Positions 11,924 to 19,760 of a stretch of 64,000 bases of DNA are shown here, one piece after another. This DNA is from Stratiolaelaps scimitus. Lineage: Eukaryota > Arthropoda > Arachnida > Mesostigmata > Laelapidae. The position numbers and the translations under genes are program-made. A model generated the notes under the pieces. The model had not been told where the DNA came from. It did no database searches and saw nothing but the letters and a program-made list of their open reading frames with translations. Numbering within the stretch: position 1 is the stretch's first letter; every line of letters begins with the position of its first letter. The stretch is taken from NCBI GenBank assembly GCA_019614645.1, contig JABWDB010000013.1, positions 6,339,501 to 6,403,500 on the forward strand, written 5' to 3'.

Positions 11924-12063
11924 AAGCACGCTGGCTCTTTCCTCCTGCAGCGCCTGTCCCTCGCTGTGCAGAGAGGCAATGCTATCGCCTTCCTCGGGAC
12001 ATTGTCGTCCTTACCCCCCCCCCATAATCCCTAGACATTTCTAACTACTGTATGTTTGAATAA
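11924..12063 (+). mobile_element. Non-LTR retrotransposon 3' end, 5'-truncated
   Basis: The plus strand reads AGSFLLQRLSLAVQRGNAIA followed by FLGTLSS and a proline run, then a short 3' tail ending in GTTTGAATAAA. The same C-terminus and tail occur at 59.4-59.9 kb and in part at 63.2 kb, so this is a family. A QR-S-A-QRGN C-terminus is seen in R-type non-LTR elements; I do not assign a clade. It stops about 110 bases before the first tRNA-Val gene. Confidence 0.7.
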
Positions 12064-12173
12064 AGCAATATCGCAAAAATTAATCTTCATATGCACATTT
12101 TATTAAATGGTTACAATTTATTATAATATTAAGGTTAAAATTTCTATAGTGAAAACGTTAATGTCTAACAGTT

Positions 12174-12246
12174 GTTTCTGTGGTGTAGTGGTTATCACAT
12201 CCGCCTAACACGCGGAAGGTCCCAGGTTCGAGCCCTGGCAGAAACA
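12174..12246 (+). tRNA. tRNA-Val(AAC), array copy 1
   Basis: Consensus gene: acceptor GTTTCTG/CAGAAAC, anticodon loop CTAACAC (AAC at 34-36, expected to be edited to inosine), T-loop TTCGAGC, discriminator A. Internal A box TGGTGTAGTGG and B box GGTTCGAGCC. Followed by T7, the longest terminator of the array. Its upstream spacer is diverged. Confidence 0.98.
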
Positions 12247-12326
12247 TTAATTTTTTTGCAGAAAACGACACACATAATAATTATGGTTAAAAAGTACCTT
12301 AGGGAAGCCATTAATGTCTAACAGTT

Positions 12327-12399
12327 GTTTTTGTGGTGTAGTGGTTATCACATCCGCTTAACACGCGGAAGGTCCCAGGTTCGAGCCCTGGCAGTAACA
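12327..12399 (+). tRNA. tRNA-Val(AAC), array copy 2, variant
   Basis: Three changes from consensus: C5 to T (T-G wobble), C32 to T, and A69 to T, which leaves T4 opposite T69. The acceptor stem is weakened, so this copy may be poorly functional. Spacer P follows. Confidence 0.9.
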
Positions 12400-12479
12400 T
12401 TAATTTTATTGCAGAAAACGACACACATAATAATTATGGTTAAAAAGTACCTTAGGGAAGCCATTAATGTCTAACAGTT

Positions 12480-12552
12480 GTTTCTGTGGTGTAGTGGTTA
12501 TCACATCCGCCTAACACGCGGAAGGTCCCAGGTTCGAGCCCTGGCAGAAACA
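12480..12552 (+). tRNA. tRNA-Val(AAC), array copy 3
   Basis: Consensus gene. Spacer R follows, with TGTATAACAG in place of TGTCTAACAG. Confidence 0.98.
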
Positions 12553-12632
12553 TTAATTTTATTGCAGAAAACGACACACATAATAATTATGGTTAAAAAG
12601 TACTTTAGGGGACCCATTAATGTATAACAGTT

Positions 12633-12705
12633 GTTTCTGTGGTGTAGTGGTTATCACATCCGCCTAACACGCGGAAGGTCCCAGGTTCGAGCCCTGGCAG
12701 AAACA
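12633..12705 (+). tRNA. tRNA-Val(AAC), array copy 4
   Basis: Consensus gene; spacer P follows. Confidence 0.98.
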
Positions 12706-12785
12706 TTAATTTTATTGCAGAAAACGACACACATAATAATTATGGTTAAAAAGTACCTTAGGGAAGCCATTAATGTCTAACAGTT

Positions 12786-12858
12786 GTTTTTGTGGTGTAG
12801 TGGTTATCACATCCGCCTAACACGCGGAAGGTCCCAGGTTCGAGCCCTGGCAGAAACA
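12786..12858 (+). tRNA. tRNA-Val(AAC), array copy 5, variant
   Basis: Only C5 to T, giving a tolerated T5-G68 wobble in the acceptor stem. Spacer Q follows. Confidence 0.96.
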
Positions 12859-12938
12859 TTAATTTTATTGCAGAAAACGACACACATAATAATTATGGTT
12901 AAAAAGTACTTTAGGGAACCCATTAATGTCTAACAGTT

Positions 12939-13011
12939 GTTTCTGTGGTGTAGTGGTTATCACATCCGCCTAACACGCGGAAGGTCCCAGGTTCGAGCCC
13001 TGGCAGAAACA
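12939..13011 (+). tRNA. tRNA-Val(AAC), array copy 6
   Basis: Consensus gene; spacer P follows. Confidence 0.98.
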
Positions 13012-13091
13012 TTAATTTTATTGCAGAAAACGACACACATAATAATTATGGTTAAAAAGTACCTTAGGGAAGCCATTAATGTCTAACAGTT

Positions 13092-13164
13092 GTTTCTGTG
13101 GTGTAGTGGTTATCACATCCGCCTAACACGCGGAAGGTCCCAGGTTCGAGCCCTGGCAGAAACA
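13092..13164 (+). tRNA. tRNA-Val(AAC), array copy 7
   Basis: Consensus gene; the spacer mixes types (CTTTAGGGAAGCC). Confidence 0.98.
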
Positions 13165-13244
13165 TTAATTTTATTGCAGAAAACGACACACATAATAATT
13201 ATGGTTAAAAAGTACTTTAGGGAAGCCATTAATGTCTAACAGTT

Positions 13245-13317
13245 GTTTCTGTGGTGTAGTGGTTATCACATCCGCCTAACACGCGGAAGGTCCCAGGTTC
13301 GAGCCCTGGCAGAAACA
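13245..13317 (+). tRNA. tRNA-Val(AAC), array copy 8
   Basis: Consensus gene; the spacer has a private form, CTTTAGGAAACTC. Confidence 0.98.
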
Positions 13318-13397
13318 TTAATTTTATTGCAGAAAACGACACACATAATAATTATGGTTAAAAAGTACTTTAGGAAACTCATTAATGTCTAACAGTT

Positions 13398-13470
13398 GTT
13401 TCTGTGGTGTAGTGGTTATCACATCCGCCTAACACGCGGAAGGTCCCAGGTTCGAGCCCTGGCAGAAACA
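13398..13470 (+). tRNA. tRNA-Val(AAC), array copy 9
   Basis: Consensus gene; followed by spacer S, which recurs only after copy 15. Confidence 0.98.
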
Positions 13471-13550
13471 TCAATTTTATTGCAGAAAATGTCACACATA
13501 AAGATTATGGTTAAGAAGTACTTTAGGGAACCCATTTATGTCTAACGGTT

Positions 13551-13623
13551 GTTTCTGTGGTGTAGTGGTTATCACATCCGCCTAACACGCGGAAGGTCCC
13601 AGGTTCGAGCCCTGGCAGAAACA
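13551..13623 (+). tRNA. tRNA-Val(AAC), array copy 10
   Basis: Consensus gene preceded by CTAACGGTTG (G for A); spacer R follows. Confidence 0.98.
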
Positions 13624-13703
13624 TTAATTTTATTGCAGAAAACGACACACATAATAATTATGGTTAAAAAGTACCTTAGGGGACCCATTAATGTCTAACA
13701 GTT

Positions 13704-13776
13704 GTTTCTGTGGTGTAGTGGTTATCACATCCGCCTAACACGCGGAAGGTCCCAGGTTCGAGCCCTGGCAGAAACA
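13704..13776 (+). tRNA. tRNA-Val(AAC), array copy 11
   Basis: Consensus gene; spacer Q with a private GCGGAAAACG. Confidence 0.98.
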
Positions 13777-13856
13777 TTAATTTTATTGCGGAAAACGACA
13801 CACATAATAATTATGGTTAAAAAGTACTTTAGGGAACCCATTAATGTCTAACAGTT

Positions 13857-13929
13857 GTTTCTGTGGTGTAGTGGTTATCACATCCGCCTAACACGCGGAA
13901 GGTCCCAGGTTCGAGCCCTGGCAGAAACA
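13857..13929 (+). tRNA. tRNA-Val(AAC), array copy 12
   Basis: Consensus gene; spacer R follows. Confidence 0.98.
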
Positions 13930-14009
13930 TTAATTTTATTGCAGAAAACGACACACATAATAATTATGGTTAAAAAGTACTTTAGGGGACCCATTAATGT
14001 CTAACAGTT

Positions 14010-14082
14010 GTTTCTGTGGTGTAGTGGTTATCACATCCGCCTAACACGCGGAAGGTCCCAGGTTCGAGCCCTGGCAGAAACA
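14010..14082 (+). tRNA. tRNA-Val(AAC), array copy 13
   Basis: Consensus gene; spacer P follows. Confidence 0.98.
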
Positions 14083-14162
14083 TTAATTTTATTGCAGAAA
14101 ACGACACACATAATAATTATGGTTAAAAAGTACCTTAGGGAAGCCATTAATGTCTAACAGTT

Positions 14163-14235
14163 GTTTCTGTGGTGTAGTGGTTATCACATCCGCCTAACAC
14201 GCGGAAGGTCCCAGGTTCGAGCCCTGGCAGAAACA
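14163..14235 (+). tRNA. tRNA-Val(AAC), array copy 14
   Basis: Consensus gene; spacer Q follows. Confidence 0.98.
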
Positions 14236-14315
14236 TTAATTTTATTGCAGAAAACGACACACATAATAATTATGGTTAAAAAGTACTTTAGGGAACCCAT
14301 TAATGTCTAACAGTT

Positions 14316-14388
14316 GTTTCTGTGGTGTAGTGGTTATCACATCCGCCTAACACGCGGAAGGTCCCAGGTTCGAGCCCTGGCAGAAACA
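14316..14388 (+). tRNA. tRNA-Val(AAC), array copy 15
   Basis: Consensus gene; spacer S follows, as after copy 9, six units (918 bases) upstream. Confidence 0.98.
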
Positions 14389-14468
14389 TCAATTTTATTG
14401 CAGAAAATGTCACACATAAAGATTATGGTTAAGAAGTACTTTAGGGAACCCATTTATGTCTAACGGTT

Positions 14469-14541
14469 GTTTCTGTGGTGTAGTGGTTATCACATCCGCC
14501 TAACACGCGGAAGGTCCCAGGTTCGAGCCCTGGCAGAAACA
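14469..14541 (+). tRNA. tRNA-Val(AAC), array copy 16
   Basis: Consensus gene; spacer P with TCTATCAG, shared only with the spacer after copy 19. Confidence 0.98.
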
Positions 14542-14621
14542 TTAATTTTATTGCAGAAAACGACACACATAATAATTATGGTTAAAAAGTACCTTAGGGA
14601 AGCCATTAATGTCTATCAGTT

Positions 14622-14694
14622 GTTTCTGTGGTGTAGTGGTTATCACATCCGCCTAACACGCGGAAGGTCCCAGGTTCGAGCCCTGGCAGAAACA
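14622..14694 (+). tRNA. tRNA-Val(AAC), array copy 17
   Basis: Consensus gene; spacer Q follows. Confidence 0.98.
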
Positions 14695-14774
14695 TTAATT
14701 TTATTGCAGAAAACGACACACATAATAATTATGGTTAAAAAGTACTTTAGGGAACCCATTAATGTCTAACAGTT

Positions 14775-14847
14775 GTTTCTGTGGTGTAGTGGTTATCACA
14801 TCCGCCTAACACGCGGAAGGTCCCAGGTTCGAGCCCTGGCAGAAACA
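14775..14847 (+). tRNA. tRNA-Val(AAC), array copy 18
   Basis: Consensus gene; spacer with ATTTTGTTGC and ATATATTGATTATG, the first AATGACACAT-type spacer from the left. Confidence 0.98.
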
Positions 14848-14927
14848 TTAATTTTGTTGCAGAAAATGACACATATATTGATTATGATTAAAAAGTACCT
14901 TAGAGAAGCCATTAATGTCTAACAGTT

Positions 14928-15000
14928 GTTTCTGTGGTGTAGTGGTTATCACATCCGCCTAACACGCGGAAGGTCCCAGGTTCGAGCCCTGGCAGAAACA
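14928..15000 (+). tRNA. tRNA-Val(AAC), array copy 19
   Basis: Consensus gene; spacer P with TCTATCAG, the twin of copy 16, three units (459 bases) away. Confidence 0.98.
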
Positions 15001-15080
15001 TTAATTTTATTGCAGAAAACGACACACATAATAATTATGGTTAAAAAGTACCTTAGGGAAGCCATTAATGTCTATCAGTT

Positions 15081-15153
15081 GTTTCTGTGGTGTAGTGGTT
15101 ATCACATCCGCCTAACACGCGGAAGGTCCCAGGTTCGAGCCCTGGCAGAAACA
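15081..15153 (+). tRNA. tRNA-Val(AAC), array copy 20
   Basis: Consensus gene; spacer P follows. Confidence 0.98.
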
Positions 15154-15233
15154 TTAATTTTATTGCAGAAAACGACACACATAATAATTATGGTTAAAAA
15201 GTACCTTAGGGAAGCCATTAATGTCTAACAGTT

Positions 15234-15306
15234 GTTTCTGTGGTGTAGTGGTTATCACATCCGCCTAACACGCGGAAGGTCCCAGGTTCGAGCCCTGGCA
15301 GAAACA
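15234..15306 (+). tRNA. tRNA-Val(AAC), array copy 21
   Basis: Consensus gene; spacer Q with a private CTTTGGGG. Confidence 0.98.
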
Positions 15307-15386
15307 TTAATTTTATTGCAGAAAACGACACACATAATAATTATGGTTAAAAAGTACTTTGGGGAACCCATTAATGTCTAACAGTT

Positions 15387-15459
15387 GTTTCTGTGGTGTA
15401 GTGGTTATCACATCCGCCTAACACGCGGAAGGTCCCAGGTTCGAGCCCTGGCAGAAACA
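15387..15459 (+). tRNA. tRNA-Val(AAC), array copy 22
   Basis: Consensus gene; spacer P follows. Confidence 0.98.
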
Positions 15460-15539
15460 TTAATTTTATTGCAGAAAACGACACACATAATAATTATGGT
15501 TAAAAAGTACCTTAGGGAAGCCATTAATGTCTAACAGTT

Positions 15540-15612
15540 GTTTCTGTGGTGTAGTGGTTATCACATCCGCCTAACACGCGGAAGGTCCCAGGTTCGAGCC
15601 CTGGCAGAAACA
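15540..15612 (+). tRNA. tRNA-Val(AAC), array copy 23
   Basis: Consensus gene; hybrid spacer (T2-type left part, T1-type AGAGAAGCC). From here to the right the spacers start to alternate. Confidence 0.98.
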
Positions 15613-15692
15613 TTAATTTTATTGCAGAAAATGACACATATAATGATTATGATTAAAAAGTACCTTAGAGAAGCCATTAATGTCTAACAGTT

Positions 15693-15765
15693 GTTTCTGT
15701 GGTGTAGTGGTTAACACATCCGCCTAACACGCGGAAGGTCCCAGGTTCGAGCCCTGGCAGAAACA
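15693..15765 (+). tRNA. tRNA-Val(AAC), array copy 24, variant
   Basis: T22 to A (GGTTAACAC). In the other copies T13 faces T22 in the D stem; here a T13-A22 pair is possible, so the change need not harm folding. Spacer T2 follows. Confidence 0.96.
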
Positions 15766-15845
15766 TTAATTTTATTGCAGAAAATGACACATATAATGAT
15801 TATGACTAAAAAGTACCTTAGGGAAGCCATTATTGTCTAACAGGT

Positions 15846-15918
15846 GTTTCTGTGGTGTAGTGGTTATCACATCCGCCTAACACGCGGAAGGTCCCAGGTT
15901 CGAGCCCTGGCAGAAACA
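15846..15918 (+). tRNA. tRNA-Val(AAC), array copy 25
   Basis: Consensus gene preceded by CAGGTG; spacer T1 follows. Confidence 0.98.
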
Positions 15919-15998
15919 TTAATTTTATTGCAGAAAACGACACACATAATAATTATGGTTAAAAAGTACCTTAGAGAAGCCATTAATGTCTAACAGTT

Positions 15999-16071
15999 GT
16001 TTCTGTGGTGTAGTGGTTATCACATCCGCCTAACACGCGGAAGGTCCCAGGTTCGAGCCCTGGCAGAAACA
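15999..16071 (+). tRNA. tRNA-Val(AAC), array copy 26
   Basis: Consensus gene; spacer T2 follows. Confidence 0.98.
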
Positions 16072-16151
16072 TTAATTTTATTGCAGAAAATGACACATAT
16101 AATGATTATGACTAAAAAGTACCTTAGGGAAGCCATTATTGTCTAACAGGT

Positions 16152-16224
16152 GTTTCTGTGGTGTAGTGGTTATCACATCCGCCTAACACGCGGAAGGTCC
16201 CAGGTTCGAGCCCTGGCAGAAACA
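16152..16224 (+). tRNA. tRNA-Val(AAC), array copy 27
   Basis: Consensus gene; spacer T1 follows. Confidence 0.98.
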
Positions 16225-16304
16225 TTAATTTTATTGCAGAAAACGACACACATAATAATTATGGTTAAAAAGTACCTTAGAGAAGCCATTAATGTCTAAC
16301 AGTT

Positions 16305-16377
16305 GTTTCTGTGGTGTAGTGGTTATCACATCCGCCTAACACGCGGAAGGTCCCAGGTTCGAGCCCTGGCAGAAACA
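16305..16377 (+). tRNA. tRNA-Val(AAC), array copy 28
   Basis: Consensus gene followed by ATCAATTTT; T2-type spacer with GATTAAAAAG. Confidence 0.98.
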
Positions 16378-16457
16378 TCAATTTTATTGCAGAAAATGAC
16401 ACATATAATGATTATGATTAAAAAGTACCTTAGGGAAGCCATTATTGTCTAACAGGT

Positions 16458-16530
16458 GTTTCTGTGGTGTAGTGGTTATCACATCCGCCTAACACGCGGA
16501 AGGTCCCAGGTTCGAGCCCTGGCAGAAACA
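16458..16530 (+). tRNA. tRNA-Val(AAC), array copy 29
   Basis: Consensus gene; a second T2 spacer in a row, the one break in the alternation. Confidence 0.98.
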
Positions 16531-16610
16531 TTAATTTTATTGCAGAAAATGACACATATAATGATTATGACTAAAAAGTACCTTAGGGAAGCCATTATTG
16601 TCTAACAGGT

Positions 16611-16683
16611 GTTTCTGTGGTGTAGTGGTTATCACATCCGCCTAACACGCGGAAGGTCCCAGGTTCGAGCCCTGGCAGAAACA
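16611..16683 (+). tRNA. tRNA-Val(AAC), array copy 30
   Basis: Consensus gene; spacer T1 follows. Confidence 0.98.
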
Positions 16684-16763
16684 TTAATTTTATTGCAGAA
16701 AACGACACACATAATAATTATGGTTAAAAAGTACCTTAGAGAAGCCATTAATGTCTAACAGTT

Positions 16764-16836
16764 GTTTCTGTGGTGTAGTGGTTATCACATCCGCCTAACA
16801 CGCGGAAGGTCCCAGGTTCGAGCCCTGGCAGAAACA
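16764..16836 (+). tRNA. tRNA-Val(AAC), array copy 31
   Basis: Consensus gene followed by ATCAATTTT; T2-type spacer, like copy 28. Confidence 0.98.
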
Positions 16837-16916
16837 TCAATTTTATTGCAGAAAATGACACATATAATGATTATGATTAAAAAGTACCTTAGGGAAGCCA
16901 TTATTGTCTAACAGGT

Positions 16917-16989
16917 GTTTCTGTGGTGTAGTGGTTATCACATCCGCCTAACACGCGGAAGGTCCCAGGTTCGAGCCCTGGCAGAAACA
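16917..16989 (+). tRNA. tRNA-Val(AAC), array copy 32
   Basis: Consensus gene; spacer T1 follows. Confidence 0.98.
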
Positions 16990-17069
16990 TTAATTTTATT
17001 GCAGAAAACGACACACATAATAATTATGGTTAAAAAGTACCTTAGAGAAGCCATTAATGTCTAACAGTT

Positions 17070-17142
17070 GTTTCTGTGGTGTAGTGGTTATCACATCCGC
17101 CTAACACGCGGAAGGTCCCAGGTTCGAGCCCTGGCAGAAACA
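17070..17142 (+). tRNA. tRNA-Val(AAC), array copy 33
   Basis: Consensus gene; T2-type spacer lacking one A, the only length change inside the array. Confidence 0.98.
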
Positions 17143-17221
17143 TCAATTTTATTGCAGAAATGACACATATAATGATTATGATTAAAAAGTACCTTAGGGA
17201 AGCCATTATTGTCTAACAGGT

Positions 17222-17294
17222 GTTTCTGTGGTGTAGTGGTTATCACATCCGCCTAACACGCGGAAGGTCCCAGGTTCGAGCCCTGGCAGAAACA
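17222..17294 (+). tRNA. tRNA-Val(AAC), array copy 34 (last full copy)
   Basis: Consensus gene; the following spacer lacks about 12 bases (AGTACCTTAATGTC) and has TTCCAG for TTGCAG. Confidence 0.98.
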
Positions 17295-17362
17295 TTAATT
17301 TTATTCCAGAAAACGACACACATAATAATTATGGTTAAAGAGTACCTTAATGTCTAACAGTT

Positions 17363-17382
17363 GTCTCTGTGGTGTAGTGGTT
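17363..17382 (+). pseudogene. tRNA-Val stub at the array's right end
   Basis: Only the first 20 bases of the gene remain (GTCTCTGTGGTGTAGTGGTT, with T3 to C). Unrelated DNA follows at 17383. This marks the breakpoint of the amplification. Confidence 0.92.
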
Positions 17383-18999
17383 GCCTGCTTTTGGCCAATA
17401 TCGCATATTCTCTCAATGTAACGCGAAATTACTGAGCACCTCGTAGTTTCACACAATCGGTTAGTTTGAAAAATTACCCTCATATTGAATAACAGTGAGC
17501 AGATTTCAGAGAGTCTCCAAACTTAATATAGGGGTTTGTATGGATATATTGAGACGAATATGGACGGCAAATGGATTAATATCAAATTTCTTAGAGGCCT
17601 TTGGTTAGTGTCGACGGCTGTCCCCAGTCTCGCTGTCCTCGTCGAGGAGAACAATGATGATATTTTTCCTTCGAATCCGAAATCAATACGTGATGAAAGA
17701 AAATAACCTCTTTGTAGATAGGAAGGGAACATCATGTAAGCACAGTCTGCTGGTTCATTTCCACTCTCGATCTATCGCTTTGTTCCTCAGCTATCACGTC
17801 TCTGTTTGCGTTTGCTCCACATTGTGCAACAAACACTCGCGCTCTACTTGCTCTGCCGTGCGAAGTATGTTTGACTCGGACTTCTTTACAGTTATTTTGA
17901 GAATGATTTTTATCGTTGTAATTAAAATCGTTTTGACGCTTTTTCTTTGTTCTAGAATCTACCAGGTACGGGACAATAGCCTTACGTGCTGGTTCCGCAT
18001 GTCTGTGATATCAGGTAACGCGTACCCCTTTGACAGACGAGTCTGTCTTTCAGTATACAATACATGGGTAATATTTTCCTAAGCTTTCAAATTTCTCTAC
18101 ATTGCAAAACTCTTTCTTTAAATTAGACGGAACAGTAGTCTCGAAAAGCCATCTGCAGTTGTTTGCCTTTGAGTTCTTTATGCACACGAATTGTATGTCA
18201 AATACATGCGACGATGACGATCTTTCTTACGCTGCTCTGCATGTGTTCTTTTGACGAAACTCGGCGCCGGTGCCCGAGAACAAACGGTGTAACAATTTGG
18301 CTATGAGTTCAAATGTTTTAGTTTCCATTCAAGGCATAGCTCAATAGTATTCATCTGGAACTTTTATCAAACGACGATATTCGGTTAGGGGTTGGGGGAT
18401 GATTTTGTATTTAGGGCTCTCTGGCTAGAACAATCGCTTGCCTCTCTTACAACGCAGTAACAGTTCAGGAGTCACCGTGTGTTTTTCGTAACCAGTATCT
18501 GGTCTTGATTCGATTGGATCGTTGCACACTGACAATCAATTAAAGCTTTGTATTCACGATTACCCAATATACGTCTCGTTTCACTCCGAGAGGCGGAATT
18601 TAGCCGAACTTTTTCCCATCGGCAATTTCAATACAATATATGTTTTTAGTCACCAGTATTGGTAGTCTTTAACAGCAGAGACAATGAGTGCAATGAAACA
18701 ACAGTACAAGACCTGGCAGAATTATAATATTACGATACTACCGTCATCAATTTTCCGTTCAATTAAACGACGACTGGCAAAAATCGCCAATATGTACAAT
18801 GAGAGCATATAGATTCTAGATATCATATATGTGCAATGTGTCGTTAATAATTTCTATTCCCACGGTTACATTGCGTAATAGTCACATCAAGTGAAAATAC
18901 AAGTATAGTTCATCCTTCCTGTGCGAGCGTGTGCGCATCTAAGCGTTGCCAGAACGAAATGCATGTATCTCTACTTTACCTTCTGAGTTCGCGTCCCGT
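17383..18999. other. No gene recognised
   Basis: About 1.6 kb of AT-leaning sequence. The frame at 17654-18082 (142 codons) is hydrophobic and Cys-rich but matches nothing I recognise. No repeat stands out. Confidence 0.45.
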
Positions 19000-19760
19000 T
19001 TTACCTTGACGCACTTGCTGCCTTAGGCAAAAACAAACAAATCACGGGAAGAGCAGCACTGGGCCCATCCGCCAGCAGTGGGACCAGCGTTAGATTCTGT
19101 CGAGATTTCCTCGGGGAATCGCCGGTGCAGAGAGTGACGCTCGACAGCGACCGCCACTGGCTTTCAGCCACCGGCCACGACTCGACTGCGGCTGCTGCTG
19201 TTGCAACGATAGTGAATGTCGTTAGTCGTAGGTGCAGCAATCCTCTGCCTCTCGCCGCAGTTTGGCGCAGTGTAGCACCGAGCCGGGCCGTTGGCTCCAA
19301 GAGAGGGAAAGATATGGGGGGGGGGGTAGTCCATTCGTGAAGCGGCCGCGCCCCCCAGTCGGACGATCTAGCCGACCTCGCCCGTAGCCGACTGTCGATT
19401 GGCAGTAGTTGCCACAGCTGCGTACTGTTGGAGTAAGCTACAAGCAGGCAGCACAGCAGTAGAGGCGAACTGCTGGTAGGACTGGAAAAAGTGAGATCGG
19501 CTTCCGGCAACTGCAGATACGGCCGCTTGTGCGGTAGCAGGCGGCCTACGTCACAGAGTCACACAGACACATACACAGTGGAAGAACGAAGAGCTCTAGA
19601 CCTGACGAGCAGGGCTCGCTAGTATAGGCCCTGAGTGCCTTTGAAACTGTCGCCGGAGTACTTCTATTGGAAGGCCTCATGGCTCCATCAGCAAATGGCT
19701 CGACTAGCTCAGTCAGCTATTCTCGCGAAGTGCCTTCGCCTCTATGCAAGGACCTCTGAG
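19000..19760. other. GC-rich island, possible promoter or untranslated exon
   Basis: CpG-dense stretch with an 11-base G run at 19316-19326. The minus frame 19001-19510 (169 codons) is Ser/Ala/Arg-rich, as expected from base composition. A promoter is possible but not shown. Confidence 0.25.

Larger units (their letters stand above)
12120..17385 (+). repeat. Tandem array of 34 tRNA-Val(AAC) units, 153-base period
   Basis: Each unit is a 73-base tRNA-Val(AAC) gene plus an 80-base spacer. Starts are spaced exactly 153 bases apart through 33 units; the last step is 152 because one A is lost at about 17160. Every spacer has a T4 or longer run about 7 bases after the gene (Pol III stop), a middle part with GACACA-TAAT, and a conserved TCTAACAGTTG just before the next gene. 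Spacers fall into types, used below: P (CCTTAGGGAAGCC), Q (CTTTAGGGAACCC), R (TTAGGGGACCC), S (AAGATTATGG plus CCATTTATG), T1 (CCTTAGAGAAGCC) and T2 (AATGACACATATAATG plus CCATTATTG and CAGGTG). The left border spacer (12120-12173) is a diverged version; the right border is a deleted spacer and a 20-base gene stub. Confidence 0.98.

Noticed and set aside
14467..15228. Two 100-codon plus frames (14467-14769, 14926-15228)
   Set aside because: They read straight through two tRNA-Val units each and repeat only because the units do; they are not proteins.
12120..17385. CRISPR-like regular spacing
   Set aside because: The repeated part folds as tRNA-Val and the spacers are homologous to each other; the host is a eukaryote.
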